DNA of 8,331 nt from Comamonadaceae bacterium (GCA_947478935.1 CANJXV010000102.1:1-8331), one strand, 5' to 3'. Shown: positions 1 to 6,230, counted from the stretch's first letter. The notes: a model not told the origin generated them from the letters alone. A program made the numbers and translations.

Positions 1-298
1 CATGGCCGCGCGCGAAGTGGCTGTCGGTGCGCTGGGCACGGTCTATGCACTCTCGGCGGCGGACAGCGGCGTCGCCGATGCGCTCTCGCCCATCCTGGCG
101 CAAAGCTGGTCCTTGGCTACGGCCTATTCCTTGCTCGCCTGGTTTGTGTTCGCACCCCAATGCCTGTCCACCCTGGCGGTGGTGCGCCGTGAGACCAACT
201 CCTGGCGCTATCCCTTGCTGATGGCGGCATACTTGTTCGGCCTGGCCTATGTCGCGGCCTGGTTAACTTTTCGCATTACGACGGCGCTGACGGTTTGA
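1..298 (+). CDS. feoB: Ferrous iron transport protein B, C-terminal end (partial)
   Basis: This is the last ~98 residues of FeoB, the inner-membrane permease that imports Fe2+ and carries an N-terminal GTPase domain, which lies outside the window. The visible part begins with AAREVAVGALGTVYAL, a conserved stretch of the FeoB membrane core. It continues with FAPQCLSTLAVVRRETNSW, a hallmark of the FeoB C-terminus with its conserved Cys, and ends with a last membrane span. Two hydrophobic segments can be seen, at about residues 38-60 and 70-93 of the fragment. The ATG at position 2 is an internal Met, not a start, because family members continue upstream without a break. The stop is TGA at 296-298. 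A small Cys-rich gene follows 14 bp later and probably belongs to the same operon; feoA would be expected upstream, outside the window. Confidence 0.95.
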   Translation, partial: MAAREVAVGALGTVYALSAADSGVADALSPILAQSWSLATAYSLLAWFVFAPQCLSTLAVVRRETNSWRYPLLMAAYLFGLAYVAAWLTFRITTALTV

Positions 299-312
299 CA
301 CCAGCATTGGCG

Positions 313-594
313 ATGGACTTTCAAACTATTACTGTCGCTGTGTTGGTAGGCATAAGCTTTGTCTATGCGGCCCAGGCCTTGATGCCCGGCGCATGGCGTG
401 TGCGTTCGCTGCGTGCTATGGCGCGCTGGCCGCTGCCCAGGCTTTTGGCAGATAAGCTTGCTGAAAAAGCAGCAAAGACTTCGGGCTGCGGCTGCGATGG
501 CTGTGACCGGGCTGGCGGTATCTTGAATCGCACTGCTAGCGCTTTGCCGCCCACACAATCAAAAATTATTTTTGTGCGCCGACGCGGCTCTTAG
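313..594 (+). CDS. Small membrane-anchored Cys-rich protein linked to feoB (DUF6587-like)
   Basis: This is a 93-residue protein directly downstream of feoB. It has an N-terminal hydrophobic segment (about residues 5-24), then a basic amphipathic stretch with many Arg, Leu and Ala. A cysteine cluster GCGCDGCD follows (Cys 59, 61 and 64), and the tail is basic (KIIFVRRRG). This layout matches, from memory, the small DUF6587-type proteins found after feoB in betaproteobacteria; I cannot run a profile search. The cysteines would lie just inside or outside the inner membrane and could bind iron or an Fe-S cluster, but that is inference. It occupies the place where enterobacteria have FeoC, yet it shows no winged-helix character. 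I chose the ATG at 313. A TTG at 295 would overlap the feoB stop and add six unremarkable residues. Neither start has a clear Shine-Dalgarno sequence. Confidence 0.7.
   Translation: MDFQTITVAVLVGISFVYAAQALMPGAWRVRSLRAMARWPLPRLLADKLAEKAAKTSGCGCDGCDRAGGILNRTASALPPTQSKIIFVRRRGS
560..574. repeat. AT-rich 7-bp perfect inverted repeat
   Basis: CAAAAAT, one central T, then ATTTTTG form a perfect 15-bp palindrome. It lies in the last codons of the Cys-rich gene, 48 bp beyond the tolA stop. Its position between two converging genes would suit slowing of transcription from the tolA side, but an all-AT stem is weak as a terminator. It may simply reflect the codons for K-I-I-F. Confidence 0.4.
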
Positions 595-598
595 AGCC
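586..598. terminator. Palindrome over the stop codon between converging genes, possible bidirectional terminator
   Basis: GGCTCT, one central T, then AGAGCC form a perfect 6-bp inverted repeat. It spans the TAG stop of the Cys-rich gene and lies 23 bp beyond the tolA stop. It is the only GC-containing symmetric element between the two converging operons, so it is the best candidate for ending either transcript. Neither side has an adjacent T-run. On the tolA-sense strand the next T-run is the AT palindrome about 20 bp further on. It is therefore not a canonical intrinsic terminator. Confidence 0.3.
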
Positions 599-621
599 CC
601 TGACGGGAACTTCAATTCGCA

Positions 622-1662
622 TCAGTCGCGCGGGCGCAGGCTAATGGTCATGGGTGAGGGCACACGTCCGTTTTCGTCAAAAGGCAGGCGTTCGGTTTTC
701 AAAATTGCGTTAAGCGCTGCGTCATCCCAATAGGCGTCGCCGCTGCGCTTGCGAATTCTGGCACTCATAATTTTTCCGCTGGCATCGGTATAAACATCGT
801 ATTCCGCTGTCAGGCTGGCGCTCAATTCCTTGATGGTGGAGATGTTGGGCCTAATTGCGGCTACCACTTTGGCGCCATAACTCGCACTGGGCCCAGCGTT
901 TTGCGCCGCGCTGCCACTTGAGTTGGCGTTACCACTGCCAGCCGAAGTGGCCGCCGCAGCCCCAGCGAGTTTGAGGGCGCGCTCGCGTGCGTCTTTGCGC
1001 AGCTTATCGCTTTGCACCTGCTCGTCGCGCAACCGATCGGCTTCCTGCTGCTTGGCGATTTCCAGGTCTTTCAGACGTTTTTCTTCGGCGACTTTGGCTG
1101 CTTCAATTTCTTTGAGGCGCTTGGCTTCTTCCGCCTTGGCGGCTTCCAGTTCCTTGCGGCGCTTGGCATCTTCGGCTTTACTCGGTTTTGATTTCTCCGC
1201 TTTGCGTGATTCTTCTTTACGCTGCTCTAGCTCGCGCTTGTCAGCCAGACGGCGCTCTTCCAGCTTCTTTTTGTCCTGCACCGCTTTATCGCGTTCGTCT
1301 TGCTTTTTTTGCTGGGCTTTGCGCTCGGACGTGGCGATGTCTGCATCTATCTCGGGGCTGGGTGGCGGTGCCACGCGCGTCGGTTCGGGGGCCGGGGCGG
1401 GCGCCTGGGTGCGCGGCGCGACGATGCTTTCCACTTCTGGTGCCGGCGGCTCAGGCGGCAGAGCGGGTGGTGCAGCTTCCATCGGCAAGGGCGCCCACAA
1501 TTCGGCGCTGAAAGTGGGGGTCGGTGTTTGCAAATGCCAAGGTACAGCATAGGCGAGGGCCAGCACCAACAGGCCGTGCACGATCAGCGCCAGTACCAAT
1601 GCCCGGCCCGAACCGGGCGAGGGCGGTGGCAAAAAATCGCTATGCGCCTGGGCCGTGGCCAT
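622..1662 (-). CDS. tolA: TolA, envelope-spanning protein of the Tol-Pal system
   Basis: This 346-residue protein links the TolQR motor in the inner membrane to outer-membrane Pal and TolB during envelope constriction. Domains in order: a short cytoplasmic N-terminus; one membrane span (about 20-40, with a His at 29); a Pro/Ala-rich stretch (about 46-104); a long charged Lys/Glu/Arg/Ala helix (about 112-232) that includes three 14-residue repeats; a Gly/Ser/Ala linker (about 233-260); and a C-terminal TolA/TonB-type domain (about 262-346, YGAKVVAAIRPNI through a closing LRPRD). Its length is within the variable range for TolA. The tolR neighbour and the long charged helix favour TolA over TonB. 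The start is the ATG five bases after the tolR stop, with only a weak Shine-Dalgarno sequence, which suggests translational coupling. tolB and pal do not follow: the next gene is convergent. Confidence 0.93.
   Translation of the reverse strand: MATAQAHSDFLPPPSPGSGRALVLALIVHGLLVLALAYAVPWHLQTPTPTFSAELWAPLPMEAAPPALPPEPPAPEVESIVAPRTQAPAPAPEPTRVAPPPSPEIDADIATSERKAQQKKQDERDKAVQDKKKLEERRLADKRELEQRKEESRKAEKSKPSKAEDAKRRKELEAAKAEEAKRLKEIEAAKVAEEKRLKDLEIAKQQEADRLRDEQVQSDKLRKDARERALKLAGAAAATSAGSGNANSSGSAAQNAGPSASYGAKVVAAIRPNISTIKELSASLTAEYDVYTDASGKIMSARIRKRSGDAYWDDAALNAILKTERLPFDENGRVPSPMTISLRPRD
1039..1164 (-). repeat. Three tandem 14-residue repeats in the TolA helix
   Basis: TolA residues 167-208 consist of three successive 14-residue units: KRRKELEAAKAEEA, KRLKEIEAAKVAEE and KRLKDLEIAKQQEA. 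A fourth, decayed unit begins DRLRDEQ. The 14-residue period equals two heptads, which fits a continuous charged helix or coiled coil crossing the periplasm. At the DNA level the copies have diverged, so the array is probably old. Confidence 0.75.
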
Positions 1663-1667
1663 ATTGT

Positions 1668-2093
1668 TCAGGGCGCCAGTTGCACCGACAGGCCGATGCG
1701 CGCAATGCCTGCGCGCTGCAAGGTGTCCATCACCTTAACCACACGCTCATATTGCACGCTTTTGTCCGCGCTAATGACGACGGCTGTCGTATTGGGCGGA
1801 CGGGCTGCTTGGGCTTTGCGCACTGCATTGGCTAGGTTCTCTAGCTTCACTGCGCTGGCTGCGCCCTGGCCTTTGATTTCTAGGGAATTGTCTTTGCCGA
1901 CGATGATCTGAATCACCACATCTGCTTGCTTGGCGGCACTGCCCACACTTGGCAGGTCGACCACGCTCGGTGAAATAAGTGGCGCTGTCACCATAAAAAT
2001 GATGAGTAAGACCAGCATCACATCGATAAAGGGCACCATGTTGGGCTCGCTGATAGTGCGTCTGCCGCGACCCCGGGAGCTGACTGCGGGCAT
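1668..2093 (-). CDS. tolR: TolR, ExbD/TolR-family subunit of the Tol motor
   Basis: This 141-residue protein forms the proton channel of the Tol-Pal motor together with TolQ. After a basic N-terminus (RGRGRR) comes SEPNMVPFIDVMLVLLIIFM, the typical TolR/ExbD membrane segment (about residues 19-41). Asp24 in PFIDVMLVLL matches the protonatable aspartate of the family. The periplasmic domain follows (about 43-141, including VVISADKSVQYERVVKVMD). The arrangement after tolQ and before tolA separates it from ExbD. The start ATG is preceded seven bases away by a strong AGGAG. It lies 41 bp downstream of the tolQ stop and five bases upstream of tolA, so the three genes form one operon. Confidence 0.95.
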   Translation of the reverse strand: MPAVSSRGRGRRTISEPNMVPFIDVMLVLLIIFMVTAPLISPSVVDLPSVGSAAKQADVVIQIIVGKDNSLEIKGQGAASAVKLENLANAVRKAQAARPPNTTAVVISADKSVQYERVVKVMDTLQRAGIARIGLSVQLAP

Positions 2094-2100
2094 GTAGCTA

Positions 2101-2105
2101 CTCCT
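2101..2105 (-). promoter_or_regulatory. Strong Shine-Dalgarno sequence of tolR
   Basis: On the minus strand this reads AGGAG, seven bases before the tolR ATG at 2093. It is the best ribosome binding site in the window and fixes the tolR start. The neighbouring genes have much weaker sites. Confidence 0.7.
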
Positions 2106-2134
2106 GTACTGCGTGCAATGGCAGCATCATGGCT

Positions 2135-2833
2135 TTAACGCGGCGCATTGGTGCTGCCCTGCGCGCTGACGTTGCGTTGCAGGATGTTGGAAAACTCTTC
2201 GATAAAAGTTTCGTGACTGATGGCAATGCGGTCCAGATCACGCGCGAAACGGTTGTAGGCGATGACGGCTGGAATGGCAGCAAACAGGCCGATAGCAGTG
2301 GCCACCAGCGCCTCAGCAATGCCCGGCGCCACAGTCGCCAGCGTTACTTGCTGCAAAGCCGCCAGGCCGGTAAACGCGTGCATGATGCCCCACACTGTTC
2401 CAAACAAACCCACATAGGGCGACACCGATCCGACTGACGCTAGAAAGGATAAGTTGCTTTCCACTTCGTCCATCTCGCGTTGAAAACTAGCACGCATGGC
2501 ACGGCGGGCGCCGTCCATCAAAGTGGCGACGTCGCTGACGCGGCGCTCGCGCAGTTTTTGAAATTCGCGCATACCGCTGGCAAAGATGCGTTCCATAGGG
2601 CCGGAGTTGACGCCTTTACTCGCTGCCGTGGTGTACAACTCGTTCAGGCTGGAGCCCGACCAAAATTCACGTTCAAACACTTCATTAAGTGATTTGACGC
2701 GCTGCAGTGCAAATATTTTGCGAAAGATGGCCGACCAACTTGCAATGGAGACCAGCATTAATAAGAGCATCACTAACTGCACCACCAGGCTGGCATGCAA
2801 TACGAGTTGAAGAATATCGAGGTCCTGATTCAT
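2135..2833 (-). CDS. tolQ: TolQ, MotA/TolQ/ExbB-family proton channel
   Basis: This 232-residue inner-membrane protein drives TolA with the proton motive force. It has three membrane segments, at about 15-38, 130-157 and 165-193. Family signatures visible are SWSAIFRKIF after the first span, FEREFWSG (53-60), SVSPYVGLFGTVWGIMHAF (136-154) and the last span APGIAEALVATAIGLFAAIP. I chose the ATG at 2833, which gives MNQDLDI, the normal TolQ start. It has AAGG seven bases upstream. The frame stays open to 3007 but that extension runs into the aminotransferase gene and carries no TolQ-like sequence. The gene before it is an aminotransferase, not the thioesterase ybgC often found here. A possible terminator separates the two, so tolQRA may have its own promoter, though none is clear. 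Confidence 0.96.
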   Translation of the reverse strand: MNQDLDILQLVLHASLVVQLVMLLLMLVSIASWSAIFRKIFALQRVKSLNEVFEREFWSGSSLNELYTTAASKGVNSGPMERIFASGMREFQKLRERRVSDVATLMDGARRAMRASFQREMDEVESNLSFLASVGSVSPYVGLFGTVWGIMHAFTGLAALQQVTLATVAPGIAEALVATAIGLFAAIPAVIAYNRFARDLDRIAISHETFIEEFSNILQRNVSAQGSTNAPR

Positions 2834-2851
2834 AGAAAGGCCTTGTAGGTG

Positions 2852-2876
2852 AAAAACGCCTGCGGCAAATGCCGCA
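2852..2876 (-). terminator. Possible intrinsic terminator between the aminotransferase gene and tolQ
   Basis: Directly after the aminotransferase stop, the minus strand reads TGCGGCA, TT, TGCCGCA, which is a perfect 7-bp stem. GGCG and then five T follow. The 4-base gap before the T-run and the very short loop (better a 6-bp stem with a 4-base loop) make it weaker than a textbook terminator. It could partly separate rib-nusB-aminotransferase transcription from tolQRA, or modulate readthrough. Confidence 0.45.
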
Positions 2877-4064
2877 TTATCCGGCCAACATAGCACGCAG
2901 TCGCTCAACGGCGGTATGCAATTGTTCCATGGAACTGGCGGTAGAAAAACGCACAAATTGCGCACCATGAGCCGGACCAAAATCGCGCCCCGGCGTGATG
3001 GCGACATGGGCTTGCTCCATCACGGCAAAAGAAAAATCCCAGCTGTCGTTTAGCCCTAAACGCGCGCAGGCATCGCTGCAATCGGCCCAAGCGTAAAACG
3101 CGCCGTCCGGCATTACTGGAACGCTCAGCCCCAATGCGTTGAGTGCCGGTACAACGTAATCGCGCCGCTGTGCAAACGCCAGGCGGCGGCTTTCATACAA
3201 GGCGATGCTTTCGTCCTCAAAGCAGGCCAGGGCCGCATGCTGGGATATCGAACTCGGGCAAATAAACAGGTTTTGCGCTAGCCTTTCAATCACCGGCACC
3301 AACGCCGGGGGCAGCACCATCCAGCCTAGGCGCCAGCCGGTCATATTGAAGTATTTGCTAAAGCTGTTGATGCTGATCACGGACTCATCTAAGGTCAGTG
3401 CACTGACGCCGAAATGCGCGTCATAACTAAGCGGCAGGTAAATTTCATCGACCAGGGTGATGCCACCGCGCGCGTGCACCACCTGGTGGATGCGCGCCAT
3501 CTCGGCGGGGTCGATAGAACTGCCGGTAGGGTTGGAAGGCGAGGCCAGTAAGACACCACGCGTCTTGGGGCCCCAAGCATCTTGTACTTGATCGGCACTC
3601 AGCTGAAAGCGCTGCGCAGCCGTAGTCGGCAACAAGACGGCGCGCGCATCGGCTGCGCTCACGAAATGTCGGTTGCAGGGGTAGCTGGGGTCGGGCATCA
3701 GCACTTCGTCCCCTGCATCGAGCAGCGCCAGGCAGGCCATTTGCAAGGCGGCTGAAGCACCGGCGGTGACGACGATCCGGCTAGCCGGAATATCTAGCCC
3801 GAAGCGCTGGCGGTACCAGTGGCTGATGCGCTCTCGCAGCGCGGGCAGGCCGGTGGCCTGGGTATATTGGCTCAGGCCAGTGCTGATTGCGCGCGCTGCA
3901 GCCTCTTGCACCAAGGGTGGCGCGGTGAAATCGGGCTCACCGATATTCAGAAACACCATGGGCCGCGCGCTGTCCTGCACTTTTTGCGCCAGTGCGGAGG
4001 CGGCCTTGGCCACTTCCATGACATAAAAAGGTTCAATCGCTTGGGCGCGGCGGGAAATCTGCAT
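2877..4064 (-). CDS. PLP-dependent class I/II aminotransferase
   Basis: This 395-residue fold-type I aminotransferase acts in the cytoplasm and transfers amino groups between an amino acid and a 2-oxo acid. Active-site features: GEPDF (42-46); AGASAALQ (101-108), which cradles the PLP phosphate; SNPTG with Asn178; DEIY with Asp206 and Tyr209; SFSKYFNMTGWRLGW with the PLP-forming Lys237; and RFS with Arg373, which binds the substrate carboxylate. The length is normal. Substrate cannot be read from the sequence; aspartate, alanine or aromatic amino acids are all possible. The start follows the nusB stop by 13 bp without a clear Shine-Dalgarno sequence, so it is probably co-expressed with ribBX-ribH-nusB. 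An aminotransferase after nusB is, from memory, a recurring order in Burkholderiales. It is often labelled AspC in databases, but I leave the symbol blank. Confidence 0.92.
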   Translation of the reverse strand: MQISRRAQAIEPFYVMEVAKAASALAQKVQDSARPMVFLNIGEPDFTAPPLVQEAAARAISTGLSQYTQATGLPALRERISHWYRQRFGLDIPASRIVVTAGASAALQMACLALLDAGDEVLMPDPSYPCNRHFVSAADARAVLLPTTAAQRFQLSADQVQDAWGPKTRGVLLASPSNPTGSSIDPAEMARIHQVVHARGGITLVDEIYLPLSYDAHFGVSALTLDESVISINSFSKYFNMTGWRLGWMVLPPALVPVIERLAQNLFICPSSISQHAALACFEDESIALYESRRLAFAQRRDYVVPALNALGLSVPVMPDGAFYAWADCSDACARLGLNDSWDFSFAVMEQAHVAITPGRDFGPAHGAQFVRFSTASSMEQLHTAVERLRAMLAG

Positions 4065-4077
4065 GGGCCGGATGGGT

Positions 4078-4602
4078 TTAGGTGCTGTGGCGCGCAGCCC
4101 GGTCGGCCTGCACTTCGAGTGAGCGCAATTCGGGCGCTAGGCCGTTGAGCACGGCATTGACGTATTTGTGGCCATCGGTGCCACCAAATTCTTTGGCCAG
4201 CTCTACGCATTCATTGAGCACCACGCGCCAGGGCACGTCGGGGCAATGCTGCATCTCGTAAACGCCTATCCACAGCACTACGCGTTCAATCGGCGATATC
4301 TCGGCCAGCGGTCTATCCAGGCGGGTGCTAATGAGTTGGTCCGCAGTATCGGCCTGCGCGATGCAGCCATGCAGCAAGGCATCGAAATGCACTGCATCGG
4401 CTTTGGAAAAGCCCGACAGGTCGCGTGTGAATAGATCAATGTCAGCCGGGGAGTTTTTGCCCACCAAGCTTTGGTACAGGCCTTGCACCGCGAACTCGCG
4501 CGCACGGCTACGTTTGTTTTTGGTGGCCGTTTTGCGCAAGCCGGTGCTGCTGAGCTTGGCCTGCTGCTCTTGAGGGTGCGCCGGCGCGTGGGGTTCGGCC
4601 AT
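4078..4602 (-). CDS. nusB: Transcription antitermination factor NusB
   Basis: This 174-residue protein binds boxA RNA with S10 (NusE) and promotes antitermination of rRNA operons. Family marks are KRSRAREFAVQGLYQ (30-44), the Arg-rich first helix; LDRPLAEISPIERVVLWIGVYE (95-116); VLNECVELAKEFGGTDGHKYVNAVLNG (128-154). It is longer than E. coli NusB (139 residues). The excess is a polar, Pro/Gln-rich N-terminus of about 28 residues and a short C-terminal tail. The start ATG shares its A with the last base of the ribH TAA stop (TAATG), so translation is probably coupled. Linkage of ribH and nusB is very common in bacteria. Confidence 0.96.
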   Translation of the reverse strand: MAEPHAPAHPQEQQAKLSSTGLRKTATKNKRSRAREFAVQGLYQSLVGKNSPADIDLFTRDLSGFSKADAVHFDALLHGCIAQADTADQLISTRLDRPLAEISPIERVVLWIGVYEMQHCPDVPWRVVLNECVELAKEFGGTDGHKYVNAVLNGLAPELRSLEVQADRAARHST

Positions 4603-5075
4603 TAAATTTTTTCCAACAGGTTGGCCATTTCAATGGCCACCCGAGCCGCGTCGCTGCCTTTGACCGATTGGCGCGCCACGGCCTGGCTCAGGTTTTCGGT
4701 GGTCAGTATCGCGTTGGCAATCGGTATCTGAAAATCCAGTGCGATCCGCGTCACACCTGCGCTCGATTCATTGGCCACCAGTTCGAAGTGGTAGGTCTCA
4801 CCGCGGATGATGCAGCCGATAGCAATCAGCGCATCAAATCTAGATTTTTCTGCCAGCGCTTGCAAGGCGACAGGCACTTCCAGCGCGCCGGGCACGCTGA
4901 CATGGTGGATGTCGCGCTCGGCCACACCCAGAATCAGCAACTCTTGTTTGCAGGCGCTGGTCAATGCGTCGGTGACGTCATGGTTAAAGCGCGCTTGCAC
5001 GATGCCGATGCGCAGGCCTTTGCCTTGCAGTCGCTGGTCTTCGTTGTCGATATTGCCTTTGTCAGCACCAAACAT
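4602..5075 (-). CDS. ribH: 6,7-dimethyl-8-ribityllumazine synthase
   Basis: This 157-residue enzyme condenses 5-amino-6-ribitylamino-uracil with 3,4-dihydroxy-2-butanone 4-phosphate to form lumazine, the penultimate step to riboflavin. Visible motifs are QARFNHDVTDAL (27-38), VPGALEVPVALQALA (61-75), GCIIRGETYHFELVANES (87-104) with the catalytic His96, and ILTTENLSQA (123-132). The length is typical of the shell-forming family. The start has GGAAAG six bases upstream. ribBX, which supplies the four-carbon substrate, ends 24 bp before it, and nusB overlaps its stop by one base. Confidence 0.97.
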   Translation of the reverse strand: MFGADKGNIDNEDQRLQGKGLRIGIVQARFNHDVTDALTSACKQELLILGVAERDIHHVSVPGALEVPVALQALAEKSRFDALIAIGCIIRGETYHFELVANESSAGVTRIALDFQIPIANAILTTENLSQAVARQSVKGSDAARVAIEMANLLEKI

Positions 5076-5099
5076 GGGTTTCTTTCCGGTTCAAAAAAA

Positions 5100-6230
5100 T
5101 CAGGGGGCGGGGGCGCTCAAGTAGCCAACGGTTTCCAGGCCGTAGCCAGCCATGCTGGGCATGCGGCGTGGGCTGCCCATGAGGCGCATTTTTTGCACGC
5201 CGCACAGGCGCAGTATTTGGGCGCCGATGCCATAGGTACGCAAGTCCATCAGACCGCGTTCGGGGGCTTGTGCAGGTCGGGCAGTACCTTCAAATTGGGC
5301 CAGCAACTGCTCGCCGGTTTCGCCGCAATTGAGCAACACCAGCACGCCTTTGCCCTCGCGCGCCAAAAACGCCAGGCTGGCGTCTAGGCTCCAGGAATGC
5401 AAAGTGCGCCCGGCTTCCAGCGCATCGAGCACCGACAGCGGCTCATGCACGCGCACCGCCACGGCTTCGGAGGGGTCCCATTGCCCTTGTACCAGCGCCA
5501 GATGCACGGCATGGCCCGTGGAGTCTTGAAAGGCATGCGCCTGGAAGCTGCCAAAGGCGGTTTGTAATTCACGGCTGGCTTTGCGCTCTACCAGCGATTC
5601 GACGCGGCTGCGGTGGGCGATCAGGTCGGCGATAGTGCCAATCTTCAGACCATGTTCGGCGGCAAACAACTGCAAGTCCGGCAGGCGCGCCATGGTGCCG
5701 TCGTCTTTCATGATTTCGCAAATTACCGATGCGGGTGTGCAACCGGCCATAGCAGCCAAATCGCACCCGGCTTCGGTATGGCCAGCGCGCATCAGCACGC
5801 CCCCATCGACCGCTTGCAGGGGAAAAATATGGCCCGGCTGCACCAGGTCTTGGGGCACGGCATTTTTGGCGACTGCTGCGCGTACGGTGCAAGCGCGGTC
5901 GGCGGCCGATATGCCAGTGCTTACGCCTTCTGCGGCTTCAATGGAAACGGTAAATGCGGTGGCGTGTTTGGTGCCATTACGCACTGCCATCGGCGGCAGT
6001 TGCAAGCGTTCGCAATGGGCGCGTGTCAGGGTTAGGCAAATCAGGCCGCGTCCAAAACGCGCCATGAAATTAATCGCCTCTGCGCTGACATGGTCGGCGG
6101 CCAATACCAGATCGCCTTCGTTTTCGCGGTCTTCTTCATCGACCAGGATGACAATTTTTCCCTCGCGCATATCGGCCACAATATCTTGCACGGGTGAAAT
6201 AGAAACAGGGGAGAGGCGAGAGGCGGTCAT
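5100..6230 (-). CDS. ribB: 3,4-dihydroxy-2-butanone 4-phosphate synthase fused to a degenerate GTP cyclohydrolase II-like domain (RibBX type)
   Basis: This 376-residue fusion turns ribulose 5-phosphate into 3,4-dihydroxy-2-butanone 4-phosphate. The N-terminal RibB half (about 1-205) looks fully active: DEEDRENEGD (31-40), STGISAADRACTV (104-116), and GHIFPLQAVDGGVLMRAGHT (133-152) leading into EAGCDLA. The C-terminal half (about 220-376) aligns with RibA in outline but lacks its catalytic parts. The zinc site HSEC...SLRCDCG of true RibA is replaced by HEPLSVLD (262-269) and SLDAS (281-285), with no cysteine, and the RQEGRGIG motif is lost (NCGETGEQLL, 301-310). It should therefore not be annotated as a bifunctional RibBA. 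Start: ATG at 6230, giving MTASRLSPV, with GAAAG seven bases upstream. The frame stays open to 6407, but that extension is low-complexity Ala/Leu/Pro and not RibB-like. It is followed 24 bp later by ribH. Confidence 0.92.
   Translation of the reverse strand: MTASRLSPVSISPVQDIVADMREGKIVILVDEEDRENEGDLVLAADHVSAEAINFMARFGRGLICLTLTRAHCERLQLPPMAVRNGTKHATAFTVSIEAAEGVSTGISAADRACTVRAAVAKNAVPQDLVQPGHIFPLQAVDGGVLMRAGHTEAGCDLAAMAGCTPASVICEIMKDDGTMARLPDLQLFAAEHGLKIGTIADLIAHRSRVESLVERKASRELQTAFGSFQAHAFQDSTGHAVHLALVQGQWDPSEAVAVRVHEPLSVLDALEAGRTLHSWSLDASLAFLAREGKGVLVLLNCGETGEQLLAQFEGTARPAQAPERGLMDLRTYGIGAQILRLCGVQKMRLMGSPRRMPSMAGYGLETVGYLSAPAP

Noticed and set aside
295..312. TTG start for the Cys-rich protein overlapping the feoB stop
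   Set aside because: It adds six residues without a Shine-Dalgarno sequence. The ATG at 313 gives a normal start just before the hydrophobic segment.
923..1552. Plus-strand 209-codon frame opposite tolA
   Set aside because: Its Ser/Arg/Leu/Ala-rich composition is the mirror of the Lys/Glu/Ala codons of the TolA helix. There is no domain and no separate support.
2098..2130. Ten-codon mini-ORF in the tolQ-tolR gap
   Set aside because: It has no clear ribosome site of its own and ends in the tolR leader just upstream of the ATG. A short leader peptide is possible but nothing in the sequence supports one.
622..2833. ExbB-ExbD-TonB instead of TolQ-TolR-TolA
   Set aside because: The long charged repeat helix in the third protein, the FWSG motif in the first and the start MNQDLDI fit Tol proteins. 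The adjacency to feoB is on the opposite strand and does not argue for iron-linked TonB.
5093..5099. Run of seven T (minus strand) after ribBX as an intrinsic terminator
   Set aside because: The bases before it are a C-rich stretch with no pairing partner, so no stem forms. ribH starts 17 bp further on with its own Shine-Dalgarno sequence.
4668..5387. Long plus-strand open frame (239 codons) opposite ribH and ribBX
   Set aside because: It lies antisense to two clearly conserved genes. Its His/Gln/Ala-rich product is typical of a shadow frame in GC-rich DNA.
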